In this document: positions 1-8,558 of the stretch, in pieces
How the letters are laid out: every line of letters starts with the position of its first letter
Position numbering within the stretch: position 1 is the stretch's first letter
Assembly: GCA_016719885.1 (NCBI GenBank)
Contig: JADJYF010000005.1
Coordinates: forward strand, 186,001 to 250,000
DNA from: Pseudomonadota bacterium
GTDB lineage: Bacteria; Pseudomonadota; Gammaproteobacteria; Ga0077536
Direction: 5' to 3'
Length of the DNA: 64,000 nucleotides
Made by a program: the position numbers and the translations under genes
The notes under the pieces: generated by a model
The model's database searches: none
What the model saw: only the letters and a program-made list of their open reading frames with translations
What the model was told of the DNA's origin: nothing

Positions 1-1
1 C

Positions 2-337
2 GGGCGCGTGCTGATGGTCGCGTGGATGAACCGAAATGCCCTGGAAGCGAGCTTACAGGAAGGACGCGCGGTCTACTGGTCGCGCTCGCGCGGCCGGCTG
101 TGGCGCAAGGGCGAGGAATCAGGCCATGTGCAGCTGATACGCGAGCTGCGTCTCGACTGTGACGGCGACGCCGTCCTGATGCGCGTGGAACAGCTTGGGG
201 GAATCGCCTGTCACACCGGACGGGAGTCGTGTTTTTACCGCGTGTTCAACGACGGCGAATGGCGCGAAACCGACGCCGTGCTGCGCGACCCGGCGCGGAT
301 TTACGGCACGACGGACGAGGAGAAGAGCGGTGAGTGA
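2..337 (+). CDS. hisI: Phosphoribosyl-AMP cyclohydrolase, 5' end cut by window
   Basis: HisI opens the adenine ring of phosphoribosyl-AMP in the third step of histidine synthesis. The reading frame is open to the left edge, so the true start lies outside; the visible part begins in the conserved VLMVAWMN segment. The metal-binding motif GGIACHTGRESCF sits near residues 65-77 of the visible part, as in stand-alone zinc-dependent HisI enzymes. The gene overlaps hisE by 8 bp, so the two activities are encoded separately here rather than as a fused HisIE. Family assignment is secure; only the N-terminus is missing. Confidence 0.95.
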   Translation, partial: GRVLMVAWMNRNALEASLQEGRAVYWSRSRGRLWRKGEESGHVQLIRELRLDCDGDAVLMRVEQLGGIACHTGRESCFYRVFNDGEWRETDAVLRDPARIYGTTDEEKSGE

Positions 338-650
338 TGTTCTCGAACGACTGGCGCAAGTCATAGACGAGCGTCGCGGCGCCGATCCCAAGTCCTCCTA
401 CGTGGCCGGGCTGTTCGACGCCGGCCTCGACAAGATCCTGAAGAAAGTCGGGGAAGAAGCGGCCGAGACCATCATCGCCGGCAAGGGCGGTGATGCGGCG
501 CAAATCGTATACGAGACTGCTGATTTATGGTTTCATTCGGTGGTTCTGCTCAAATTCAAAGGCATCGAACCGTCGGCTGTATTGGCTGAGCTCGAACGCA
601 GATTCGGGCGCTCGGGCGTCACTGAGAAAGCGGAGCGCGCGGCGAAGTAG
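330..650 (+). CDS. hisE: Phosphoribosyl-ATP pyrophosphatase
   Basis: HisE hydrolyses phosphoribosyl-ATP to phosphoribosyl-AMP, the step just before HisI. The 106-residue protein carries the helical MazG-like signature KKVGEEAAETIIAGK and the following ETADLWFH helix with the acidic metal ligands. I chose the GTG at 330 because it directly precedes SDVLERLAQVI, the usual HisE N-terminus, and overlaps the hisI stop (GTGAGTGA) in the manner of translational coupling. A longer open frame starts at 195 but would lie inside hisI. Confidence 0.93.
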   Translation: MSDVLERLAQVIDERRGADPKSSYVAGLFDAGLDKILKKVGEEAAETIIAGKGGDAAQIVYETADLWFHSVVLLKFKGIEPSAVLAELERRFGRSGVTEKAERAAK

Positions 651-688
651 GCCCGCATCCCGTCACACACGCTCAACAGGAGAAAATC

Positions 689-904
689 ATGGGCTTTTCT
701 ATTCAACATCTGATCGTGGTGCTGATCATCGTCATCCTGTTGTTCGGGACCAAGAAGATCAAGAACGTCGGCGCCGACGTGGGCGGCTGGATCCGCGATT
801 TCAAGAAAGCGATGCGCGAGGATACCGCGGAAGAAACCGCGGCCAAGCCCGACAACGGCAAGGTCATCGAAGGCGAAGCCCGCACCGAACACGAGCGCGT
901 CTGA
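689..904 (+). CDS. tatA: Sec-independent translocase protein TatA
   Basis: TatA forms the variable-size channel of the twin-arginine pathway, which exports folded cofactor proteins across the inner membrane. The 71-residue protein has one N-terminal membrane helix (about residues 6-20), the FGTKKIKNVG hinge, then an amphipathic helix and a charged tail, the normal TatA layout. A strong ribosome site (AGGAG) lies 7-8 bases before the ATG. It is the first of tatABC and follows hisIE, a common gammaproteobacterial arrangement. Confidence 0.95.
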   Translation: MGFSIQHLIVVLIIVILLFGTKKIKNVGADVGGWIRDFKKAMREDTAEETAAKPDNGKVIEGEARTEHERV

Positions 905-913
905 CGCCCACCC

Positions 914-1309
914 ATGTTCGACGTCGGTTTCTGGGAACTCGCGCTGATCTTCGTCGTGGCGCTGGTGGTGGTCGGCCCGGAGCGCATGCCCGGCCTCATC
1001 CGCACCACCGGCCAATGGCTGGGACGCATGCAGCGCGTGGCGCGTGAGCTGCGCTCGGAGTTCGAGCGCGAAGCGCACACCCAGGAGTTCAAGGCCTTGA
1101 ACCGCGAGTTCCTGGAAGAAGACCGGCGCCTGAAGGAACTGGCGCGCAACCCGCTGGGCGCGCCCACCTCGCGCGAGGCGGCGCTGGAGCAGGCCGCGGC
1201 GGCCGAGCCGGCGCCCCTTGCCGAAGCGGCCGCTGGTGAACCCGCCGACGCAGTTGCCGTGGCCACGACTCCCGCCGCCCCCGCGAGCAAGGCCGGCGAT
1301 CCGGCCTGA
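914..1309 (+). CDS. tatB: Sec-independent translocase protein TatB
   Basis: TatB pairs with TatC to form the receptor for twin-arginine signal peptides. The 131-residue protein begins MFDVGFWELALIF, has the glutamate near position 8 and the VVGPERMPGLIR hinge typical of TatB rather than TatA, then a long amphipathic helix and an alanine/proline-rich tail from about residue 90. It starts nine bases after the tatA stop with no evident ribosome site of its own, which suggests coupled translation. Confidence 0.94.
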   Translation: MFDVGFWELALIFVVALVVVGPERMPGLIRTTGQWLGRMQRVARELRSEFEREAHTQEFKALNREFLEEDRRLKELARNPLGAPTSREAALEQAAAAEPAPLAEAAAGEPADAVAVATTPAAPASKAGDPA

Positions 1310-1350
1310 ACCGCCACCCACGCACGCGCGCGCGCATCGCGACTTCGGCC

Positions 1351-2193
1351 ATGTCAGACTCCAAAGACCTGCAAGCTTCGTCCGCTTCCGCGTCGTCGTC
1401 GGAAGGCAAGCCGGAAGGCGGCGAACAGACTTTCATATCGCATCTGATCGAACTGCGCTCGCGGCTTCTGCGCGCGATTGCCTGTGTGGGCGTGGTGCTG
1501 CTCTGCATGCTGCCGTTCCAGAACCAAATCTATTCATGGCTGGCCGCGCCGCTGCTGGCCAAGATGCCCGGTGGCACCAGCATGATCGCGACCGAGGTCG
1601 CGTCGTCGTTCTATGCGCCGTTCGTGCTGACCGCCTTCGCCGCGCTGTTCGTTTCGATTCCCTTCGTGTTCTACCAGGCGTGGGCTTTTGTCGCGCCCGG
1701 GCTGTACCTCAATGAACGGCGCCTGGCGCTGCCGCTGCTGATCTCCAGCACCGCGCTGTTCTACATCGGCGTGGCGTTTTGCTACTACGTGGTGTTTCCG
1801 CTCGCTTTCGGCTTCTTCACCACCACCGCGCCGGAAGGCGTGACGGTGATGACCGACATCAGCAAGTATCTCGACTTCGTGATCAAGATGTTCCTTGCCT
1901 TCGGCTTTGCCTTCGAAGTGCCGGTGGCGACCTTCCTGGTGGTGCGCACCGGCATGATCAGCGCGGCGGACCTGGCCGAGAAGCGTCGCTACGTGATCGT
2001 GGCGGCTTTCACCGCCGGCGCCATCCTGACGCCGCCCGACGTGTTCTCGCAGTGCATGCTGTCGATTCCGATCTGGATGCTTTACGAGGTCGGATTGCTG
2101 TTCGCGCGCTACGTCGTCAAGTCCGAAGAAGAACCGAACGAAGACGATGGCGGCACCGACATGGAGCCGGCCTCAACGGCGGAAAAACCATAG
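1351..2193 (+). CDS. tatC: Sec-independent translocase protein TatC
   Basis: TatC is the six-helix membrane core that binds the twin-arginine signal peptide. The 280-residue protein has the cytoplasmic HLIELRSRLLR segment before helix 1, the FYQAWAFVAPGLY loop and the LTPPDVFSQ motif between the last helices, all diagnostic. The N-terminus carries a serine-rich extension of about 25 residues not needed by the family, and the C-terminus is acidic. Its last 21 bases overlap the 3' end of the convergent DUF2905 gene. Confidence 0.97.
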   Translation: MSDSKDLQASSASASSSEGKPEGGEQTFISHLIELRSRLLRAIACVGVVLLCMLPFQNQIYSWLAAPLLAKMPGGTSMIATEVASSFYAPFVLTAFAALFVSIPFVFYQAWAFVAPGLYLNERRLALPLLISSTALFYIGVAFCYYVVFPLAFGFFTTTAPEGVTVMTDISKYLDFVIKMFLAFGFAFEVPVATFLVVRTGMISAADLAEKRRYVIVAAFTAGAILTPPDVFSQCMLSIPIWMLYEVGLLFARYVVKSEEEPNEDDGGTDMEPASTAEKP

Positions 2194-2373
2194 CGCGAGG
2201 CTCGCCAGCGCGCTGATCGCGAGGCAGCTCACCCATGGGAAATAGAAGCGCGAGTGCTCGCGCTCGATGACGATATCGCCCGGCAGACGCCCGAGCGGCA
2301 GCTTGGACAGCCACGGCCAGGCCAGGCCCACCACCACCAGCAGCAAACCGACAGCGATGAGCCAGCGGCCCAT
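2173..2373 (-). CDS. DUF2905 family small membrane protein
   Basis: A 66-residue protein with two predicted membrane helices (about residues 5-22 and 47-62) joined by the conserved LGRLPGDI motif, which is typical of DUF2905. Function is unknown. It is transcribed convergently with tatC, overlapping it by 21 bp, and lies 7 bp downstream of rpiA on the same strand, so it is probably the last gene of an rpiA transcript. Confidence 0.85.
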   Translation of the reverse strand: MGRWLIAVGLLLVVVGLAWPWLSKLPLGRLPGDIVIEREHSRFYFPWVSCLAISALASLALWFFRR

Positions 2374-2380
2374 GACGGCC

Positions 2381-3040
2381 CTAGACCAGCGTGTCGACGC
2401 CGTGGTCGGTGCCGATCAGCAGGACGTCCGCCGGCCGGCGCGCGAACAGGCCATTGGTCACCACGCCCGGAATGTGATTGATGGCTTCCTCGAGGGTCAC
2501 CGGGTTGTCGATGGCGAGGTTGTGCACGTCGAGGATGAGGTTGCCGTTGTCGGTGGTGAAGCCGGCGCGCCACTCCGGTGCGCCACCGAGCTTGACCAGC
2601 TCGCGCGCGACGAAGCTGCGCGCCATGGGGATGACCTCGACCGGCAGCGGAAAGGCGCCGAGCCGTGCGACCAGCTTGGAATCGTCCATGATGCACACGA
2701 ACTTGAGGCTGGCCTGGGCGACGATTTTCTCGCGCGTCAGCGCGCCGCCGCCGCCCTTGATGAGGTGCCGATGGCGATTGGCCTCGTCGGCGCCGTCGAC
2801 ATAGACCGGGATGTCGCTGACCGCGTTGAGCTCCAACACCTGGATGCCATGGCCGCGCAGACGTGCCGCGCTGGCTTCGGAACTCGCCACCGCGCCATTG
2901 ATGCGTGCCTTGCGCGTGGCCAGCGCGTCGATGAAATAGTTGGCGGTGCTGCCGGTGCCGACGCCGACGATGTCGTCGTCCATCACGTAGGCCAGCGCCG
3001 CTTCCGCGGCCGCGCGTTTCTTGTCGTCCTGCCCCGCCAT
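2381..3040 (-). CDS. rpiA: Ribose-5-phosphate isomerase A
   Basis: RpiA interconverts ribose-5-phosphate and ribulose-5-phosphate in the pentose phosphate pathway. At 219 residues it has full family length. It shows the phosphate-binding GVGTGST loop (residues 26-32), the catalytic VDGADEAN segment and KGGGGALTREK. GGAG stands about ten bases before the ATG at 3040. It is divergent from ilvA with only 58 bp between the start codons, so the two promoters must share that gap. Confidence 0.97.
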   Translation of the reverse strand: MAGQDDKKRAAAEAALAYVMDDDIVGVGTGSTANYFIDALATRKARINGAVASSEASAARLRGHGIQVLELNAVSDIPVYVDGADEANRHRHLIKGGGGALTREKIVAQASLKFVCIMDDSKLVARLGAFPLPVEVIPMARSFVARELVKLGGAPEWRAGFTTDNGNLILDVHNLAIDNPVTLEEAINHIPGVVTNGLFARRPADVLLIGTDHGVDTLV

Positions 3041-3098
3041 GGCGTCTCAACTCCGCATAAGAATCGGTTTTGGAAGGCGCAAATGTTATCTTAAGCCC

Positions 3099-4613
3099 AT
3101 GCTCGATAACTACGTGAAGATGATCCTGCGCGCGCCGGTGTACGACGTTGCGCGCGAAACGCCGCTGGACGAGGCGCCCGCCATTTCGCGGCGTCTCGGC
3201 AACCGCGTGCTCCTGAAACGCGAAGACATGCAGCCGGTGTTCTCGTACAAGATCCGCGGCGCCTACAATCTCATGGCCTCGCTGTCGGCCGATGAACTCG
3301 GCCGTGGGGTCATCACCGCCTCGGCCGGCAACCATGCGCAGGGCGTGGCGCTGGCGGCGCGAGTGCTGGGTACGCGCGCCACCATCGTCATGCCCAAGAC
3401 CACGCCGGAGATCAAGATTGAATCGGTGCGGCGTCTCGGCGCCGACATCGTCCTGCACGGCAACACCTACGACGAGGCGAGCGAACACGCGCACAAGCTC
3501 GCCGACACGCGCGAACAGACCTACATTCCGCCCTTCGACCATCCGCTCGTGATCGCCGGCCAGGGCACGGTGGCAATGGAGATCCTGCGCCAGCACCAGC
3601 GTGGGCTGGGCGCGATCTTCGTGCCGGTCGGCGGCGGCGGCCTGATTGCGGGCGTGGCCGCCTACGTCAAGGCACTGGCCCCGGAGATCCTGGTCATCGG
3701 CGTCGAGGCCGACGAAGCGGCCTGCATGAAAGCGGCGCTGGACGCCGGCGAGCGCGTGATGCTGGAACGCATCGGCATCTTCGCCGACGGCGCCGCCGTG
3801 CGCCAGGCGGGTGTCGAGACCTTCCGCATCGCGCGTGAACTGGTCGATGAAGTGCTGACGGTGTCCATCGACGAGATCTGCGCGGCGGTCAAGGACATCT
3901 TCGAAGACACGCGCGCCATCGCCGAACCGGCCGGCGCGCTGGCGCTGGCGGGCTTGAAGCAATACGTCAAACGCGAAGGCACGCGCCAAGCCAACCTGGT
4001 CGCGATCTTGAGCGGCGCCAATGTCAACTTCGATCGCCTGCGGCATATCGCCGAGCTTGCCGAACTCGGCGAACGGCGCGAGGTGCTGATCGGCGCCACC
4101 ATCCCCGAACGACCCGGCAGTTTTCGCGAGTTCTGCCACGCGCTGGGTCCGCGCCTCATCACCGAGTTCAACTACCGTTACAGCGACGACGCCGAGGCCA
4201 CGGTATTCGCCGGCGTGCAGGTCAAGGACCGCGACAGCGAGCGCCATGCGCTGATTGCCAACCTGCGCGACAAGGGCTACGCGCCCATCGACATGACCGA
4301 CGACGACGTGGCCAAGATGCATGTGCGCTTCATGGTTGGCGGTCATGGCAGCGGCGTGAAGAACGAGCGTCTGCTGCGTTTCGAATTCCCCGAGCGGCCC
4401 GGTGCGCTGCTGCGTTTCCTCACGCACATCGGCCAGCGCTGGAACATCAGCCTGTTCCATTACCGCAATCACGGCGCCGCCTACGGCCGCGTGCTGATGG
4501 GCATCCAGGTGCCGGCCGCCGATTACGCGGCGTTCGAAGCCATCATCCGCGAACTGGACATGCGTTTCGAGGACGAGACCGACAATCCCGCCTACCGGCT
4601 GTTCCTGAAATGA
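3099..4613 (+). CDS. ilvA: L-threonine dehydratase, biosynthetic
   Basis: IlvA deaminates threonine to 2-oxobutanoate, the first committed step to isoleucine. The PLP lysine is K51 in SYKIRGAYN, and the glycine-rich PVGGGGL loop follows. After the catalytic domain (about residues 1-320) come two ACT-like regulatory domains, so this is the long, isoleucine-inhibited biosynthetic form. The ATG at 3099 gives 504 residues and the normal start MLDNYVKMIL; the open frame extends upstream to 3021 but would overlap rpiA. It overlaps the next gene by ATGA. Confidence 0.97.
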   Translation: MLDNYVKMILRAPVYDVARETPLDEAPAISRRLGNRVLLKREDMQPVFSYKIRGAYNLMASLSADELGRGVITASAGNHAQGVALAARVLGTRATIVMPKTTPEIKIESVRRLGADIVLHGNTYDEASEHAHKLADTREQTYIPPFDHPLVIAGQGTVAMEILRQHQRGLGAIFVPVGGGGLIAGVAAYVKALAPEILVIGVEADEAACMKAALDAGERVMLERIGIFADGAAVRQAGVETFRIARELVDEVLTVSIDEICAAVKDIFEDTRAIAEPAGALALAGLKQYVKREGTRQANLVAILSGANVNFDRLRHIAELAELGERREVLIGATIPERPGSFREFCHALGPRLITEFNYRYSDDAEATVFAGVQVKDRDSERHALIANLRDKGYAPIDMTDDDVAKMHVRFMVGGHGSGVKNERLLRFEFPERPGALLRFLTHIGQRWNISLFHYRNHGAAYGRVLMGIQVPAADYAAFEAIIRELDMRFEDETDNPAYRLFLK

Positions 4614-5278
4614 GCGAGGCGCTGCGCGAGGCCCTGTGCGCGGCGAGTCAGACTCTCGAACGGCTGGGCCTGAACTGCGGCACGGCCGGTAATGTCAGCG
4701 TGCGGGTGGACGAGGGATTCATCGTCACGCCGAGCGGCGTCAAGCCCGGCGCGCTGACGCCGGCGGCGATGGTCGCCATGGACCTCGACGGCACGCTCCA
4801 CGACCCTGCGCAACAGCCGTCCAGCGAATGGCGTTTCCACCGCGATATCTATGCCGCGCGCGCCGACGCCCATGCCGTGGTGCATGTCCATTCGCCCTAC
4901 GCCACCGCGCTGGCCTGCCAGCGCCGCGACATTCCGGCCTTCCACTACATGATTGCCAAGGCCGGCGGTGATTCCATCCGCTGTTCGGGCTACGCCACTT
5001 TCGGCACCCAGGCCTTGTCCGACGCGGCGCTGGTCGCGCTCGCCGGGCGCCGCGCCTGCCTGTTGGCCAACCATGGCATGATCGCGCTCGGCGCCTCGCT
5101 CGAGCGCGCCCTGGACATGACCCGCGAAGTCGAAGAACTGGCCAGGCAATACCTGTTGGCCTCGAGCGCGGGCGTGCCGATATTGTTGAGCGCCGCCGAG
5201 ATGAGCGACGCCCTGCAACGATTCAAGACCTACGGAGCCCGCGATGGCCAAGAGCAAGCAAGCCCCAGCGGCGGTTGA
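4610..5278 (+). CDS. Class II aldolase/adducin family protein
   Basis: A 222-residue member of the zinc-dependent fuculose-phosphate aldolase fold. Visible motifs are GTAGNVSVRV, VTPSGVKPG, SSEWRFH, the metal site HVHSPYA and a later NHGMIALG histidine. Such proteins cleave or epimerise sugar phosphates, or act in methionine salvage; the substrate cannot be read from sequence. It starts within the ilvA stop (ATGA) and its 3' end overlaps the VOC gene by 35 bp, so the three genes probably form one transcript. Confidence 0.88.
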   Translation: MSEALREALCAASQTLERLGLNCGTAGNVSVRVDEGFIVTPSGVKPGALTPAAMVAMDLDGTLHDPAQQPSSEWRFHRDIYAARADAHAVVHVHSPYATALACQRRDIPAFHYMIAKAGGDSIRCSGYATFGTQALSDAALVALAGRRACLLANHGMIALGASLERALDMTREVEELARQYLLASSAGVPILLSAAEMSDALQRFKTYGARDGQEQASPSGG

Positions 5279-5708
5279 GGAATTCCGTCAGCGCCCGCTG
5301 TTCCATCTCGCCTTCCGCGTCAACGACCTGGAAGCGACGCGCAATTTCTACGTCGACGTGCTGGGTTGCCGGGTCGGGCGCAGCAGCGACACCTGGATCG
5401 ATTTCGATTTCTTCGGTTACCAGATCTCCGCCCATTGCCTCGGCAAGGGCGTGCCATCGCCGACCAACGAAGTCGATGGCCACGACATCCCGATCCCGCA
5501 CTTCGGGCTCATCATGAGCTGGGAAGACTGGCACCGCGCGGTCGATCACATGAACTACATCGGCGTCAGCTTCCGCGTCGCGCCGCATATCCGTTTCAAG
5601 GACCAGCCCGGCGAACAGGCGACCTTCTTTCTCGAAGATCCGTCGGGCAACTGCCTCGAGTTCAAGGCCTTCAAGAGCATCGAGGACGTGTTCGCGACCA
5701 CGCGTTGA
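5244..5708 (+). CDS. VOC (glyoxalase/dioxygenase fold) family protein
   Basis: A 154-residue protein of two beta-alpha-beta-beta-beta modules. Candidate metal ligands are the histidine in LFHLAFRV, the histidine in PHFGLI and the glutamate in NCLEFKAF, the usual H/H/E pattern of the vicinal oxygen chelate superfamily. The PSGNCLEFK ending resembles glyoxalase and extradiol-dioxygenase-like proteins; the substrate is unknown. An ATG preceded by GGAG lies inside the 3' end of the aldolase gene, giving a 35 bp overlap. Confidence 0.85.
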   Translation: MAKSKQAPAAVEEFRQRPLFHLAFRVNDLEATRNFYVDVLGCRVGRSSDTWIDFDFFGYQISAHCLGKGVPSPTNEVDGHDIPIPHFGLIMSWEDWHRAVDHMNYIGVSFRVAPHIRFKDQPGEQATFFLEDPSGNCLEFKAFKSIEDVFATTR

Positions 5709-5711
5709 TGA

Positions 5712-5836
5712 CCTGTAGGTGCGAATTCATTCGCACACTTGGGCCGCAATGTCAGACTGGAGGAATAAGGCTGCTTTCTGACGGAGGTCTGACATTGGTC
5801 CACCCTCGAATGTGCGAATGAATTCGCACCTACAGG
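5712..5836. repeat. Nested perfect inverted repeat (REP/MITE-like)
   Basis: A 125 bp element between two convergent genes. The outer arms, 5712-5737 and 5811-5836, are perfect 26 bp reverse complements. Inside lie perfect 11 bp arms, 5747-5757 and 5787-5797. Each outer arm itself holds an 8 bp inverted repeat with a 2 bp gap (GTGCGAAT-TC-ATTCGCAC), so the element can fold as one long hairpin or as separate small ones. The right arm overlaps the last codon and stop of trpC. No target-site duplication or transposase is visible. A related sequence occurs at 18183 and 30831. Confidence 0.9.
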
Positions 5837-6621
5837 GAAAACAATTCCTTCAGCTTCGCGCCCGGATCCTCGGCGCGCATGAACGCTTCACCGACCAGGA
5901 AGGCATTGACCGACTGCCCGCGCAGCCTGGCGATGTCTTCGATGGTATTGATGCCGGATTCCGTCACCACCAGGCGATCGTCAGGGATGTCCTTCAGCAG
6001 GCCGATGGTGGTGTCGATGTCGGTGACGAAGCGCTTCAGGTCGCGGTTGTTGATGCCTATCATCGGCGTGCGCAGCCGCAGCGCGCGTTCGAGCTCGGTG
6101 CGATCATGGACTTCGGTCAGGACGTCGAGACCAAAGTCCTGGGCGGTGCGCGCGAGTTCGTCCATCTGCCCGTCCTCGAGACAGGCGACGATGAGCAGGA
6201 TGCAATCGGCGCCGAGCGCGCGCGCTTCGGCTACCTGGTAGGGGTCGATCATGAAGTCCTTGCGGATGACCGGCAGTGTGCAGGCCGCGCGCGCCGCTTG
6301 CAGGTCGGCATCCTTGCCCTGGAAGAAACGTTCGTCGGTCAACACCGACAGGCAGGCCGCGCCACCGCGTTCGTAGCTCGCCGCGATGGCGGCCGGGTCG
6401 AAGTGCTCGCGTATCACGCCCTTGCTCGGCGAGGCCTTCTTGCATTCGGCAATCACGGCCGGCAAGCCCGCGTCCACCTTGCGCATCAGCGCATTGAAAA
6501 AACCGCGCGTCGGTCCCGCCGCGCGCGCCGCCGCCTCGACCTCGGCCAGTGCGCGCCGGGCCTTGCGCGCCGCCACCTCGGTGCGCTTGTGGGCCACGAT
6601 TTCAGTCAGGATGTCACTCAT
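5830..6621 (-). CDS. trpC: Indole-3-glycerol phosphate synthase
   Basis: TrpC closes the indole ring of carboxyphenylamino-deoxyribulose phosphate in tryptophan synthesis. The 263-residue TIM barrel has the signature AVIAECKKASPSKGVIR (about residues 55-71) with catalytic glutamate and lysines, and the later ESGI phosphate motif. It is the last gene of a trpG-trpD-trpC run. Its final leucine codon and TAG stop are provided by the inverted repeat at 5811-5836. It is a single-function enzyme, not fused to TrpF. Confidence 0.97.
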   Translation of the reverse strand: MSDILTEIVAHKRTEVAARKARRALAEVEAAARAAGPTRGFFNALMRKVDAGLPAVIAECKKASPSKGVIREHFDPAAIAASYERGGAACLSVLTDERFFQGKDADLQAARAACTLPVIRKDFMIDPYQVAEARALGADCILLIVACLEDGQMDELARTAQDFGLDVLTEVHDRTELERALRLRTPMIGINNRDLKRFVTDIDTTIGLLKDIPDDRLVVTESGINTIEDIARLRGQSVNAFLVGEAFMRAEDPGAKLKELFSL

Positions 6622-6636
6622 GGGCGGCGTGCTCGT

Positions 6637-7662
6637 TCAGTGCTTGGGAAAGGAATTGGTGTGGGCGATGAAGCGCGCGAACGCATCGCGCGCCGCGCCG
6701 CTGGCCAGCACCTCGCGCGCCCGCGCCAAGCCGCCGGCCAAGTCGGCGGCGAGATCGGCCAGGTAAATGGCGGCGCCGGCATTGAGCGCGACGATATCGC
6801 GCGCCGGGCCGGCCTGGTTGTCGTAGACCGCGCGGATGTGGGCGAGGCTCTCGGTCGGGTTCCGGGCGGCGAGGCTCGCCAGCGGCTGAAAGGGGATGCC
6901 GAGTTCGCGCGGATCGATGACGAAGCTCGTCACCACGCCGTCGCGCAGTTCGGCCGCGTGGGTCAGCGCGCCGATGCTGATCTCGTCCATGCCGTCCTCG
7001 GCGCATACCACCATCGCGCGCGCCACGCCCAGGCGTCTGAGCACCTCGGCGGCGCGCGTCACCCACGAAACGTCATACACGCCCATCAACTGCACCGAGG
7101 CATTGGCCGGGTTGGTCAAGGGCCCGAGCACGTTGAACAGGGTACGGGTGCCGAGTTCGCGGCGCGGCACGGCGGCATGGCGCGTGGCGCCGTGATGGGC
7201 GGGCGCGAACATGAAGCCGACGCCGACCTTGCGCACGCAGTCGGCGACTTCGGCGGGCGACAAGTCGATGCGCGCGCCGGCCGCTTCCAGCACGTCGGCG
7301 CTGCCGCTGGCGCCGGAAGCGGCGCGGTTGCCGTGCTTGGCGATATGGCCGCCGGCGGCGGCCGTCACGAACGCGGCGGCGGTCGAGATGTTGAAGGTGC
7401 CGATGCCGTCGCCGCCGGTGCCGCAGGTGTCTATCAGCGGCGCGATGCCGACCTCGACATGCTGCGCGAGTTCGCGCATGACGCTGGCGGCGGCGGCGAT
7501 CTCGTCGATGGTTTCGCCCTTCATGCGCAGCGCGACGAGCAGGCCCGAGATCTGCGCCGGCGTGGTGTCGCCGCTCATGATGCTGCGCATCACGCTCTGC
7601 ATGTCTTCGAAGCTCAAGTCGTGGCGGTCGACGACGCGACGGATGGCGGCCTGGATATCCAT
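6637..7662 (-). CDS. trpD: Anthranilate phosphoribosyltransferase
   Basis: TrpD joins anthranilate to phosphoribosyl pyrophosphate. The 341-residue protein has the PRPP-binding GTGGDGIGTFNIST loop, KHGNRAASGASGSADVLEA and the later ER-type acidic metal motif region, all standard. It lies 7 bp after trpG and 15 bp before trpC on the same strand, so the three are co-transcribed. It lacks an N-terminal amidotransferase domain, which is supplied by the separate TrpG. Confidence 0.97.
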   Translation of the reverse strand: MDIQAAIRRVVDRHDLSFEDMQSVMRSIMSGDTTPAQISGLLVALRMKGETIDEIAAAASVMRELAQHVEVGIAPLIDTCGTGGDGIGTFNISTAAAFVTAAAGGHIAKHGNRAASGASGSADVLEAAGARIDLSPAEVADCVRKVGVGFMFAPAHHGATRHAAVPRRELGTRTLFNVLGPLTNPANASVQLMGVYDVSWVTRAAEVLRRLGVARAMVVCAEDGMDEISIGALTHAAELRDGVVTSFVIDPRELGIPFQPLASLAARNPTESLAHIRAVYDNQAGPARDIVALNAGAAIYLADLAADLAGGLARAREVLASGAARDAFARFIAHTNSFPKH

Positions 7663-7669
7663 GATGACC

Positions 7670-8263
<594 letters not shown>

Positions 8264-8558
8264 TGCGCGGGTATCCCTTAAATCAATCCGCCGGTATGCC
8301 CAGAAGAGACTTCTCGATACCCGGTAAATGGGCGCTCAGCGCGCGAGTGGCGGCCGCCCGCCAGTGACGGCGCGGGGCAATACCGGCGCCGGGCCGGCAT
8401 TTTCGCCCAGAACGGGCCAACAATGAACCTCGGGCGCGCAGGCCTTGATGGCGCCGCGCTCGGCGTGCGGCCGGGGCAGGGGCTGGGGACGATGGATGCA
8501 GGGCGACGGCGCCAAGCGCCGCCGCCGCGAGTCGCAGCTCAAGACTTGCGCGCGCTCC
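8264..8558. other. Intergenic gap between chemoreceptor and trpG
   Basis: The longest gene-free stretch of the window, about 295 bp, between two reverse-strand genes. It must hold the trpGDC promoter and any 3' signal of the chemoreceptor gene. I see no convincing -35/-10 pair, no tryptophan-rich leader peptide and no hairpin followed by a T-run. The short open frames crossing it have shadow-like composition. Confidence 0.6.

Noticed and set aside
2229..4472. Very long open frame antisense to rpiA/ilvA (747 codons), with similar long frames opposite trpCD, the chemoreceptor, the hybrid kinase and valS
   Set aside because: These mirror the codon pattern of the true genes in high-GC DNA, are rich in His, Arg, Gln, Ala and Gly, and show no family motifs.
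5712..5836. Interpretation of the nested repeat as an insertion sequence or CRISPR remnant
   Set aside because: It has no coding capacity, no target-site duplication and no spaced direct repeats; a REP/MITE-like palindrome fits better.
8264..8340. Tryptophan attenuator or leader peptide before trpG
   Set aside because: No short ORF with adjacent Trp codons and no alternative hairpins with a T-run could be found.
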